Below are positions 42,210-49,809 of a DNA stretch of 64,000 nucleotides, in pieces. Origin of the DNA: Acidobacteriota bacterium (GTDB lineage: Bacteria > Acidobacteriota > Vicinamibacteria > Vicinamibacterales > UBA2999); NCBI GenBank assembly GCA_030697165.1, contig JAUYQQ010000008.1, forward strand, positions 67,001 to 131,000, in the 5' to 3' direction. The notes under the pieces are model-generated. The model worked only from the letters and a program-made list of their open reading frames with translations, had not been told where the DNA came from and searched no databases. The position numbers and the translations under genes were made by a program. Positions within the stretch are counted from its first letter, which is position 1, and every line of letters begins with the position of its first letter.

Positions 42210-43378
42210 GACGACGCCCCCGCGGCGCGACGCAAGACCTTGGTGACGGCCGACTCGAACACCGTCGCCGCCGGCAGCAGGCTGAGCACCAGGTAGGCCT
42301 CGCGGGGAAAATCGAAGAAGTAGCCCGGGTGCACGAGCACGTCGTCGCGGTCGAGCAACTCGAGCGCCAGCGCGTCCTCGGCGCGGACGGCCGGCACCTG
42401 CAGCACCGCGGACCATCCGCCCTCAACCGGCAGCAGGTCGATCGACGGGTACGCCGCCGACAACGTCCGCAGGGTGGCCAGGTTCTGCCGGACGCGGGCC
42501 AGGAGCTGCGCGCGCACGCCAGCGCCGTGCTCGATCAGCGAGGCCGCCGCCACCTGGACGGGGGTCGATACCGACAGGTAGGTGTCGGCGACCATCTCGA
42601 ACGCCGCCATGGCCGCATCCACCTTTGCCGCCGGACCGCCGAAGCCGATCCATCCCAGCTTCACCTGCGGCAGGCCCGCTGACTTCGACAGGCCGCCCAG
42701 GCTGAGGCTGAGCACGTCGCCCGCCGCCATTACATGGGTCGCCCCCGGTGCCGGGTCAAGGGGGTAGTCGGCGAACACTTCGTCGCCGATGATCGGCCAG
42801 TCGTGCGCGGCCGCCAGTTCCGACAGCGCGGCGAGGTCGTCGCGGTGCAGGAACGACCCGGTCGGGTTGTTGGGCGAGACAATCAGCAAGGCTTTCACCC
42901 GGGGACTCGCGGCGCGGCGCACCGAGCCGAGATCGATGCGCCAGGCGCCGTGATACTCGAGGTCGTAGGGAATCGCGGTCACCGACTCGAGGCGCGCGAG
43001 GTGCTCGAACAGCGGGTAACTCGGGCGCGGCACCAGCACGGCGTCGCCGGCATCGCAGAACAACTTGAACAGCAGCGCGTATGCCTCGCTGGTGCTCGCG
43101 GTGATCGCCACGCGATCCGCCGAGATGACAATGCCGCGGCGGCGAAAATCCGCGGCGACGGCGGCCCGCGCCGTCCACAGGCCGAGCGGTTGCGGCTCGT
43201 AGACGAGTCCCTGAGGGTGGGACATCCCCGCCAGCAGCGCCGGCGGGTAGTGCAGGCCGACCCTGGTCGGGTTCGACTCGGTCAGGTCTGCCACGGGCAC
43301 GCCGCGACGGCGCTTGGCGTCGATCGCGCGCGAGAGGGCGTTGGGTTCAAGGCTCGCGGGGAGGCGTGACCAAGTCAT
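42206..43378 (-). CDS. Class I/II PLP-dependent aminotransferase
   Basis: 390 residues of fold-type I aminotransferase. Family blocks are DLTESNPTRVGLHYP, ITASTSEAYALLFKLFCDAG, VSPNNPTGSFLH (the NNPTG motif), IGDEVFADYPLD and SLGGLSKSAGLPQVKLGW with the PLP lysine in SLSK. It transfers amino groups between amino and keto acids; the aspartate/alanine aminotransferase or aminocyclase group cannot be separated by eye. Start ATG at 43378 directly abuts the cyclophilin gene stop, and its own stop overlaps malQ, so the three genes form one operon. Confidence 0.9.
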   Translation of the reverse strand: MTWSRLPASLEPNALSRAIDAKRRRGVPVADLTESNPTRVGLHYPPALLAGMSHPQGLVYEPQPLGLWTARAAVAADFRRRGIVISADRVAITASTSEAYALLFKLFCDAGDAVLVPRPSYPLFEHLARLESVTAIPYDLEYHGAWRIDLGSVRRAASPRVKALLIVSPNNPTGSFLHRDDLAALSELAAAHDWPIIGDEVFADYPLDPAPGATHVMAAGDVLSLSLGGLSKSAGLPQVKLGWIGFGGPAAKVDAAMAAFEMVADTYLSVSTPVQVAAASLIEHGAGVRAQLLARVRQNLATLRTLSAAYPSIDLLPVEGGWSAVLQVPAVRAEDALALELLDRDDVLVHPGYFFDFPREAYLVLSLLPAATVFESAVTKVLRRAAGASS

Positions 43379-45415
43379 TCAGCGCGCAACCAGCTCCACC
43401 CGCTGAATGACATCGCCTTCGAGAATGCCGTCAACCACATTCATGCCGGCGATCACGCTGCCGAACACGGTGTAGGTGTGATCGAGCCGCGGCGAGTCGA
43501 TGGTGTTGACGAAGATCTGCGCGTCGCCGGTGTCGCGGCCGCGCGTCGAAATGCCCACCGTGCCACGCAGGTGCAGACCCACCTCGTCGCGCATGTAGAA
43601 CGGCTCGCCGGCGTACTCGTTGGCACCCGGGCTGCCGCCCTGGATGACGAAGTTCGGCGCAATGCGATGAAACGTGAGGCCGTCGTAATAACCCTCACCG
43701 GCGCGGCGGGCCACCCGGGCCGCCGACAACGGCGCGGCGTCAACCTCGAGGGCGACGTCGAAAGAGCCGCGGCCGGCCATGTGGAAGCGCAGGGACTTGC
43801 CCCGCAACGCAGTGACGGCCGCCATGGTCACCGTCGGGCCGGTCAGCGGCTGCGGCGTGGCCGTGCGGGGCTTGCCGGTCCACGCGGTCAACATCTCGGC
43901 GGCCTTTGCCGCCACGGCTGGATCGAAGTCCCTGAGGTAGCCCTCCAGGTGCACGGCCTGCGATGCATCGCCGTACGCCTGCAGGCGGTTCAGGATCGCC
44001 ATGCGCGGATCGCGCGAGGTGTCCTTGTGTTCCTTGGTGATCCGGCCGAGCGCCGTGACCAGCGCGGTGGTGGCCTTCGCGGCGTGGGTCTTGTCTTCGA
44101 GCGCACGGACCGCGGTCAGCACCAGCTGGTAGTCGGCGCGCGACAGCGAGTCGATGGCGGCCGACACGGCCTCGGGGCGCTTCAACTCGACGAGCGCGGT
44201 GAGCGCGGCCTCGCGCACGTTATCCGAGGGATCACCCATCAGCGCAGTCAGCGTCGCGGCATCGGCCAGCCACGCGGCGGCGCGAGCGGCGTACATCCGC
44301 ACCTGCCAGGTCGCGTGCGCCGCGAAGGCCGGCAAGGCCTTGGCCGCCTCCGCCGGTTGCGTGCGCGCCAGCGACACCAGCGCGTGGGCGGGCGCGTGCC
44401 AGGTGCGCGGCCGCGTGGACAGCGCGCCGGCGATCGACACCAGGTCCGACGGCCCGTCAGCGGCCGGGCAACCGGCGCCGAGCTGATCGATCGCCTGCAG
44501 GCGCACGTGGGGGTCGGCGTCCTTCACCGCCGCGCGCACCGGTGCGCACGAGGTCTTCTGCAGCTGCCGGCCCCACCCGCGCAGGGCCTCGAGCCGCACG
44601 CGAGGATCCCTGTCGGCCATGGCGCGCTTGAGCAGCACGTCGCGGTCGCTGATCGCCGCGTCGGTGGCCGCGGCGGCGGCCGCGAACCGCCGCACTTCGG
44701 CATCAACATCCAGCAGGCCGCGTTCAATCACGGACGCGGTGGCCTCGTTGCCGGTGACGAGCGCCGCCATCGCCAGCCGCCGGGTGAGCACCGAGCGCGG
44801 GTCCGCCGGCGGCCGTTGCGCCGTGGCCGCCCAGCGCAGCAAGTCCCAGGTTCGCGGGCCAAGCGGCGGCAGCTTCTTCGCGCGCACGGTGCGGGCCAGC
44901 GACTCGAAGCCGCGGGCGGATCCGATGAGCGCCGCAGAATCCACGTCGTTCAACGAGTCAGGCGACGGCAGGCCGGTAATCAGGACGTCCTCGGCCGCCG
45001 CCACCTGCTCGGCGGTGTCGTATGGCAGGCGTCCGAGCGCCGCCGCGATCTCGCCCCAGGGCTCCCACGTGTTCAGGTTGGCATCCACGGCCGCGCGGTC
45101 GATCAGCAGCTTCTGCACCTCGATGACGGCCGCGGGCGTCCGCGCCATCTGCGCCAGGGCATTGGCGGCTTCGGCGCGAATGCCCACGCCGTCGGCCAGC
45201 GCGGGGGCGACGAGCGGAATCATCACCGGGCGCTCGAGGCGTCCAATCGCGCGGATCGCCGTGCGCCTGGTGTTGCCCTTCAGGCCCTCCATCAGCGGCG
45301 CGAGCCCCGCCTCGGTGGTGGGCCGCGCATCCTCGGCCTGCAGCATCCGCTCTTGCAGAGACTGCGCGCTCGCCGGGGTGGCGATACAGATCAAGAGGAT
45401 CAAGAATTTCTGCAT
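43379..45415 (-). CDS. Exported HEAT-repeat protein with cyclophilin-type peptidyl-prolyl isomerase domain
   Basis: About 678 residues. A signal peptide (KFLILLICIATPASAQ) precedes roughly 500 residues of HEAT-type helical repeats (TRRTAIRAIGRLERPVMIPL, VRLEALRGWGRQLQ and VREAALTALVELKRPEAVSA). The C-terminal cyclophilin domain (about 540-675) has YYDGLTFHRIAPNFVIQGG, GTVGISTRGRDTGDAQIFVN and DHTYTVFGSVIAGMNVVD, with the catalytic Arg in FHRI. It assists folding in the periplasm, the HEAT solenoid probably holding clients. Start ATG at 45415; a GTG four codons upstream lies next to the repeat. Confidence 0.9.
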   Translation of the reverse strand: MQKFLILLICIATPASAQSLQERMLQAEDARPTTEAGLAPLMEGLKGNTRRTAIRAIGRLERPVMIPLVAPALADGVGIRAEAANALAQMARTPAAVIEVQKLLIDRAAVDANLNTWEPWGEIAAALGRLPYDTAEQVAAAEDVLITGLPSPDSLNDVDSAALIGSARGFESLARTVRAKKLPPLGPRTWDLLRWAATAQRPPADPRSVLTRRLAMAALVTGNEATASVIERGLLDVDAEVRRFAAAAAATDAAISDRDVLLKRAMADRDPRVRLEALRGWGRQLQKTSCAPVRAAVKDADPHVRLQAIDQLGAGCPAADGPSDLVSIAGALSTRPRTWHAPAHALVSLARTQPAEAAKALPAFAAHATWQVRMYAARAAAWLADAATLTALMGDPSDNVREAALTALVELKRPEAVSAAIDSLSRADYQLVLTAVRALEDKTHAAKATTALVTALGRITKEHKDTSRDPRMAILNRLQAYGDASQAVHLEGYLRDFDPAVAAKAAEMLTAWTGKPRTATPQPLTGPTVTMAAVTALRGKSLRFHMAGRGSFDVALEVDAAPLSAARVARRAGEGYYDGLTFHRIAPNFVIQGGSPGANEYAGEPFYMRDEVGLHLRGTVGISTRGRDTGDAQIFVNTIDSPRLDHTYTVFGSVIAGMNVVDGILEGDVIQRVELVAR

Positions 45416-45424
45416 CAGGTTATC

Positions 45425-45480
45425 CACAGGAGACCAGGAGCTCAGGAGAAACTTTACTCCTGACCTCTTGACCTTCTGTT
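45425..45480. repeat. AGGAG-family inverted repeat, copy 5
   Basis: The left arm is CACAGGAGACCAGGAGCTCA and the right arm CTCCTGACCTCTTGACCTTC, ending TGTT. It lies between co-directional minus-strand genes: 2 bp from the dipeptidyl peptidase stop and 10 bp upstream of the HEAT-cyclophilin start, in that gene's 5' leader. Confidence 0.85.
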
Positions 45481-45481
45481 A

Positions 45482-47401
45482 TCAGAGCCTCGAATATTCG
45501 AGCATTTGCGCCGTGAGATCGCAAGGATACGAGATCTTCACGTCGATAATTGCGCCCGAGCCGTCGGTCACGGGCGCGAGCTTCGGCATCACGAAGCCAG
45601 TGTACGACGGCAATTTCAGGTGATCCACGCGGGCCACCACTTCGTCCCTCAGATCCGGGTCGAAATGCACGCCGTAGGTTTCGAACAGGTCACGAGCGGC
45701 GGCGTAGTCGCCTTCGGACTTGATGCGCTGCACTTCGGCCAGCAGCCGCGCCACGCCCGACCGGAACGCGTCGGAATCGTTCAGGACGAAAAAGGTCTTA
45801 CCGTCCCGCCGGCGCACGTCGATGGCCTTGGTGTTGGCGAGCAGCCAGTGAACAATCGCCTGGCGGTTGCGCATGTGGTCCTCTTCGAGCTGCGCGCCGA
45901 CGCGGACCCGGCGCAACTGCACGAGCGCGTTGCGCGCATACGCCTCGTACTCGGTCTGCACCACCGCCTGCTGCTCGTCGGCCGGCACCAGCCCGATTTT
46001 CGCGAGGTATGGGTCGGCGACGAAGTACAGCGCGACCAGGTCGGCGCGCGACTCCTCGAGCGCCGAATACTGCTCTTTCAGCAGGTCCTGCGGCGTCTGC
46101 TGGATGTGATCGGCCATGCGGCCGGAGCCGTGGCCGAGCACCTCGTGGATCTCGGTCGTCAACTCGCTCGCAAACGCACCCCACCGCTTCGCCCGCTCCA
46201 CCTCCGCATCGTCCCACGCAAACTCGTGGCGGTAGCTGTCGGGCATGGACTTCTCGTATGCCTCGAGGACGTTCGACAGCGACACCGACTTGCTGCCGTG
46301 CTCTTCGCGGATGCGCTGGTCGTTCGGCAGGTTGACGCCAATGGGCGTGATCGGCCCGGAGTCGCCAATTTCGATCACGACTTCAATCGCCATGGCTGAG
46401 ACGCCCTGCACCTTCGGCTTGCGGTACCGGGGATTGACGGGCAAGTGGTCCTCGAACCGCTGGGCGTGGGTCGCCAGCGCGCGGATCTTCTCGGTGCGCT
46501 CGTGGTTGGCGTAGTAGACGAGGCCCTCCCACGCGCCCTTCATGCCGCGGGCGTCCATGTAGACCTCGATGAAGCCGTTCATGGTGTCAACCGCGGTGTC
46601 GCGGTTCTGCACCCAGGCAATGTCGAACGCTTCGCGCTCGGCGTCGGCACCGGTTTCGTAGAACCGGATCAGCGCGGCGAGTGCCTTGCCCAGTGCCAGC
46701 GGCGCAAACGGCAGCGCGTCGCGCAGGTGGCCGACAATGCGGCGAATCTCGGCGTCGTAGAGGCCGCCGACCTTGTAGACCTCTTCGACGAGCGCGCCGT
46801 CGCGCATGGCCACGCGCGAGTTCAGCTGGTGCTGTTCGGTAAAGCCTTCGAGGTCGGCCATGGTCACGCCGTCGTAAAGGTTGTTGGCGCTCGCGACCAG
46901 GATGTCCTGGCCCTCGCCCGGGGTCTTGTTGGTGACCATGGGCTCGTAGTCGGGATCGAAGAACATGCGCGCGTACTTCTCGACGCGATCGCCGATGGTC
47001 TCGCCTTCGGCCAGCCCGAAGTCGGCGCCGTTGCGGGTGGCGATCTCCATCGCCTCCTTGACGCGGGCGCGATCGAGATTCAACAGGAACTTGCGCGCGG
47101 TCAGGTTGTTGTATGGACCGGTGTTGAGCCAGAACAGCTTGGTGTAGCGGGTCAGCTCGGCGAGCGTGTCGGCCGGCACCCCGTCGGCGTGCGTCAGCAC
47201 GCCTTCGAGCAGCGCACGCATGCCCAGGTTGTGACGGTGACGCTGATCGTAATAGATGTCGCGCCCGGCAATGGCCGCCTGGTAGAGGTGCCAGACGAGC
47301 GTCTTCTCCTTGAGCGTCAGCTCGTCAAAGCCATCCGCATACAACTGGACGACAGCCGCTTCGTCAATCTGCTCGAGAAGATACGGACGTTCAGTAGTCA
47401 T
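45482..47401 (-). CDS. Dipeptidyl peptidase III family (M49) metallopeptidase
   Basis: 639 residues, cytosolic (no signal peptide). It releases dipeptides from peptide N-termini. The zinc signature is HEVLGH (419-424), the HExxGH of family M49 with its extra residue, and the third ligand is in EESRAD (449-454). Other conserved blocks are LFWLNTGPYNNLTARKF and IGVNLPNDQRIREEHGSKS. The usual EECRAE has Ser for Cys here. I choose ATG at 47401 (MTTERPYLLEQ); the open frame to 47557 runs into the neighbouring gene. The beta-CASP gene stop is 2 bp upstream, so the two are co-transcribed. Confidence 0.92.
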   Translation of the reverse strand: MTTERPYLLEQIDEAAVVQLYADGFDELTLKEKTLVWHLYQAAIAGRDIYYDQRHRHNLGMRALLEGVLTHADGVPADTLAELTRYTKLFWLNTGPYNNLTARKFLLNLDRARVKEAMEIATRNGADFGLAEGETIGDRVEKYARMFFDPDYEPMVTNKTPGEGQDILVASANNLYDGVTMADLEGFTEQHQLNSRVAMRDGALVEEVYKVGGLYDAEIRRIVGHLRDALPFAPLALGKALAALIRFYETGADAEREAFDIAWVQNRDTAVDTMNGFIEVYMDARGMKGAWEGLVYYANHERTEKIRALATHAQRFEDHLPVNPRYRKPKVQGVSAMAIEVVIEIGDSGPITPIGVNLPNDQRIREEHGSKSVSLSNVLEAYEKSMPDSYRHEFAWDDAEVERAKRWGAFASELTTEIHEVLGHGSGRMADHIQQTPQDLLKEQYSALEESRADLVALYFVADPYLAKIGLVPADEQQAVVQTEYEAYARNALVQLRRVRVGAQLEEDHMRNRQAIVHWLLANTKAIDVRRRDGKTFFVLNDSDAFRSGVARLLAEVQRIKSEGDYAAARDLFETYGVHFDPDLRDEVVARVDHLKLPSYTGFVMPKLAPVTDGSGAIIDVKISYPCDLTAQMLEYSRL

Positions 47402-47403
47402 GA

Positions 47404-48801
47404 TCAGAGCGGGAGGGCGACGGTCTGGCCGTGAGACGGAATCTCGACGTTCCACGAGAGCTCGTTCTCGATCCGGGTCTTCAACGCCTCTTGCGCCGGC
47501 GGCTCGCCGTGCACCAGGTAGGTGACCTTCGGCGCGCGCGGGAACGTGCGCAGCCACTTGATGATCTCCGCCGCGTCGGCATGCGACGACATGCCGTTGA
47601 TCTTGGCGATGCGCGCCTTGACAGGTACCTCCTGCCCGTACATCTTCACGTAACGCGCGCCTTCGATCATCACGCGTCCGCGCGTGCCGGCGGCCTGGAA
47701 GCCGACGAACAGCACGGTGTTGCGCGGGTCGCCCAACCCGGCAAAGAGATGATGAACCACGCGGCCACCAGTGGCCATGCCGCTCGAGGCAATGATGATG
47801 GCGGGGTCGTCGTTCTGGACCAGGTCTTTCGAGTCCTGCGCCGAGGCGGTGGCGGTGAACCGCTGGAGGTGGCGGCCGACAAACTCGATGCCGGGATCCA
47901 GATCTTTCGCGTGCCTCTGGTAGTAATCAATGCCCTTGATGGCCATGGGGCTGTCCACGTAGATCGGCATCACCGGCACGCGCTTCTGGTCTTCGAGCCG
48001 GAACAGCCAGTAGAGCAACTCCTCGACCCGGCCGATCGCGAAGGCCGGGATGATCAGCTTGCCGCGCCGCGCAAACGTATCAGCCACAATCTTCGCGAGT
48101 TCCTCGCCATCGTCGTCCACTGGGTGGAGGCGATTGCCGTAGGTGGACTCGACCAGCAGGACATCGGCTTCGACCCCCGGTGAGGGATCGGGCAGTACCG
48201 GCCGTCCGTAGCGGCCCAGGTCGCCCCCAAACAGGATGCCGCCCGTGCTGGTGGAGGCAGCCCCTTCTTGGGGTTGCCTGCTGCGAGTCACATGCACATA
48301 GGCTGAACCCAGCAGGTGGCCGGCGTTGATGAACTCGGCGGCGATGCCAGGGGCGACCGAAAACTTCTGCCGGAAGGGCTTGGTCGTCAGCCGCGACAGC
48401 GCTTCGGCGGCATCGTCCTTGGTGTACAGCGGCATGGCCGGGTGATGCTTGGAGTAGCCGCGCTTGTTGGCGAACTTCGCGTCCTCTTCCTGGATGTGCG
48501 CAGCGTCCGGCAATACCAGCTTGCAGATATCGGCGGTGCCTTCGGTGCAGTGGATCGGACCCTTGAAGCCTTGCGCGACCAGCCGCGGCAACCAGCCGGA
48601 GTGGTCGATGTGAGCGTGGGTGAGGACCACGGCGTCAATCGAGCCGGGCGGAACCGACAAGGGCGACCAGTTGCGCAGCCGCAATTCCTTGAGGCCCTGG
48701 AACAGGCCGCAGTCGAAAAGGATTCGCCGTCCGTCGATCTCGAGGAGGTGCTTGGAACCGGTCACCGTTCGGGCGGCCCCAAGAAATGTGAGCGAGGGCA
48801 T
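47404..48801 (-). CDS. Beta-CASP metallo-beta-lactamase RNA-processing-type nuclease
   Basis: 465 residues, cytosolic, of the CPSF73/RNase-J-like metallo-beta-lactamase group. Zinc motifs are THAHIDHSGWLP (61-72), INAGHLLGSAYV (159-170) and FGGDLGRYGRP. Beta-CASP motifs include ESTYGNR, IPAFAIGRVEELLYWL, SSGMATGGRVVHHL and a closing HGEP. A 14-residue stretch around RSRQPQEGAASTST (173-186) is encoded by a palindromic repeat and separates strands that normally adjoin. Start ATG at 48801; the open frame to 48885 reads a repeat (WLCVLCVLCGYD) and is rejected. It is coupled to the M49 peptidase. Confidence 0.92.
   Translation of the reverse strand: MPSLTFLGAARTVTGSKHLLEIDGRRILFDCGLFQGLKELRLRNWSPLSVPPGSIDAVVLTHAHIDHSGWLPRLVAQGFKGPIHCTEGTADICKLVLPDAAHIQEEDAKFANKRGYSKHHPAMPLYTKDDAAEALSRLTTKPFRQKFSVAPGIAAEFINAGHLLGSAYVHVTRSRQPQEGAASTSTGGILFGGDLGRYGRPVLPDPSPGVEADVLLVESTYGNRLHPVDDDGEELAKIVADTFARRGKLIIPAFAIGRVEELLYWLFRLEDQKRVPVMPIYVDSPMAIKGIDYYQRHAKDLDPGIEFVGRHLQRFTATASAQDSKDLVQNDDPAIIIASSGMATGGRVVHHLFAGLGDPRNTVLFVGFQAAGTRGRVMIEGARYVKMYGQEVPVKARIAKINGMSSHADAAEIIKWLRTFPRAPKVTYLVHGEPPAQEALKTRIENELSWNVEIPSHGQTVALPL
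48251..48279. repeat. In-frame palindrome inside the beta-CASP nuclease gene
   Basis: GTGGAGGCAGCCCC, loop TTCTT, GGGGTTGCCT, a 10-bp stem with one G/T-type mismatch. It is nearly identical to 39342-39363 but read in a different frame (QPQEGAAST). Confidence 0.78.
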
Positions 48802-48920
48802 AGCCGTATCATAGCCACAGAGGACACAGAGGACGCAGAGCCAATTCTTCAAAATGCGGCCGGTTCGAAGCCTGATCGCATTCAAAAGACTTAACTTTGT
48901 GTCCTCTGTGTCCTCTGTGG
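48802..48920. repeat. CCACAGAGG-family inverted repeat
   Basis: The left arm CCACAGAGGACACAGAGGAC with following GCAGAG (48815-48840) and the right arm GTGTCCTCTGTGTCCTCTGT ending GG (to 48920) enclose a 56-bp middle. The repeat covers nearly the whole gap between the beta-CASP start and the small membrane protein stop, whose TAA (48921-48923) directly abuts the right arm. Confidence 0.85.
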
Positions 48921-49172
48921 TTAAAGTACGTTCATCACCACGGTGATGGCCCGGCCGATCATCTTGAGCAGGGACTCGAGCACGGGCAGCAGATCACCGC
49001 GTTCCATCACCGCGGCCGCCGTGACCGGGTCGCTGACGAGCAACCACAACGCGAGCGCCGCGACCGGCGCCAACACGACGGCGCCGACGCTGACGGTGCT
49101 GAACACACGCCCCCAGAAGCGGCTCTTTGGCAGCTCGCGGCGGCGGTCGGTGGCGGCGTTCGTAAACGGCAT
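48921..49172 (-). CDS. Small one-helix membrane protein
   Basis: 83 residues from ATG at 49172. A basic, polar N-terminus (TDRRRELPKSRFWGR) is followed by a hydrophobic helix (about 25-47, TVSVGAVVLAPVAALALWLL) and an amphipathic C-terminal segment (LLPVLESLLKMIGRAITVV). No family recognised. There is no clear ribosome site; a perfect hairpin (49186-49203) lies 13 bp upstream. Support comes only from a plausible start, membrane topology and position, so it could be spurious. Confidence 0.5.
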   Translation of the reverse strand: MPFTNAATDRRRELPKSRFWGRVFSTVSVGAVVLAPVAALALWLLVSDPVTAAAVMERGDLLPVLESLLKMIGRAITVVMNVL

Positions 49173-49185
49173 GGTCCAATGTGGT

Positions 49186-49203
49186 GTCCGCCTTTAGGCG
49201 GAC
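49186..49203. repeat. Perfect hairpin GTCCGCC-TTTA-GGCGGAC
   Basis: A 7-bp perfect stem with a 4-base loop immediately upstream of the small membrane protein gene. On the minus strand it would read VRLKADTT in one frame. Same architecture as the in-gene element at 39970-39987. Confidence 0.75.
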
Positions 49204-49344
49204 CTGATCCCACCATAAAGCGAGGACCGTACCAACGAGTGTCGATCCGGTAAATCGCTGTATCTATGTGTGTTACAGGATTACGTCGATTCTGGCGGCC
49301 ACTGAAAGTGTCCGTTCGTGGGACTGAAGTATCCTGTTTCGCAT

Positions 49345-49641
49345 ATGTATGGAATGGTGATCGTCCGCTACCGCCGCCCGATTGAAGAAGTGCTCGTCCA
49401 CCAGGAAGCCCACCGCGCGTTCCAGCGGAAGCTGAGGGAAGACGGCGTCATGCTCGCGGGCGGCCCGCATGAACCCCGCTTCGGCGGCATGTTCCTGGTC
49501 CGCGTGCCGGACGACAACCCGCAGCAGGCGCTCGACGCCATCCGCGACGCCGACCCGTACTACCAGGCAGGCGTGGCGCAGTACGAACTGCTGGCGTGGA
49601 ATGTGGTGATTGGGAAAGAGGGTTTGGACAGTATTCAGTAG
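49345..49641 (+). CDS. YciI-like small protein
   Basis: 98 residues from ATG at 49345 (MYGMVIVRYRRPIEEVLVHQ). The ferredoxin-like YCII fold is suggested by an early VxxHxxH-like segment (EVLVHQEAHRAFQRKL), GVMLAGGPHEPRFGGMFLV and ALDAIRDADPYYQAGVAQYE. The histidine and aspartate of the latter are typical active-site positions in YciI proteins. Function unknown in general. The TAG stop is part of the first GTAGCCA unit of the inverted repeat at 49638-49711. A GTG at 49318 is an alternative start. Confidence 0.75.
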   Translation: MYGMVIVRYRRPIEEVLVHQEAHRAFQRKLREDGVMLAGGPHEPRFGGMFLVRVPDDNPQQALDAIRDADPYYQAGVAQYELLAWNVVIGKEGLDSIQ

Positions 49642-49711
49642 CCAGTAGCCAGTAGCCAGAAGCCAGAAGAGCTCATGTCTTCCTGGCATCTGGATACTGG
49701 CATCTGGCTAC
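49638..49711. repeat. GTAGCCA-family inverted repeat between convergent genes
   Basis: The left arm is (GTAGCCA)3 followed by GAAGCCAGAAGA; the right arm is TCTTCCTGGCATCTGGATAC, then TGGCATCTGGCTAC. The outermost TAG on each strand is the stop codon of the flanking gene: 49639-49641 plus, 49708-49710 minus. Confidence 0.88.
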
Positions 49712-49809
49712 TTGTCTTTGCGCTGACGGATCCATTCGCCGAGCGCCCAGGACGCGACCATCAGCGCGACCACGGCCACCAGGGCGATGAGAATTGGGCG
49801 GCTGGCCAT
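49708..49809 (-). CDS. 33-residue membrane micro-protein downstream of the symporter
   Basis: A single hydrophobic helix (RPILIALVAVVALMVASWAL) with a charged tail (GEWIRQRKDK). Its ATG overlaps the symporter stop (TGATG), so translation is probably coupled. Likely a small accessory subunit of the sodium symporter, by context. Its TAG stop lies in a repeat unit. Confidence 0.6.
   Translation of the reverse strand: MASRPILIALVAVVALMVASWALGEWIRQRKDK

Noticed and set aside
39630-42296. An 888-codon open frame on the plus strand
   Set aside because: It runs antisense to the thioredoxin-NHL and malQ genes, has a His/Arg/Gln-rich composition typical of high-GC shadows and no domain.
43478-45463. 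A 661-codon open frame on the plus strand
   Set aside because: It is antisense to the HEAT-cyclophilin gene, which has clear domains and a signal peptide; composition is shadow-like.
47402-47557. Longer start for the dipeptidyl peptidase III gene
   Set aside because: The extension overlaps the upstream beta-CASP gene and is absent from the family; ATG at 47401 is a good start.
48802-48885. Longer start for the beta-CASP gene (WLCVLCVLCGYD)
   Set aside because: The extra residues are a translation of the CCACAGAGG repeat; the fold begins at MPSLTFLGAA.
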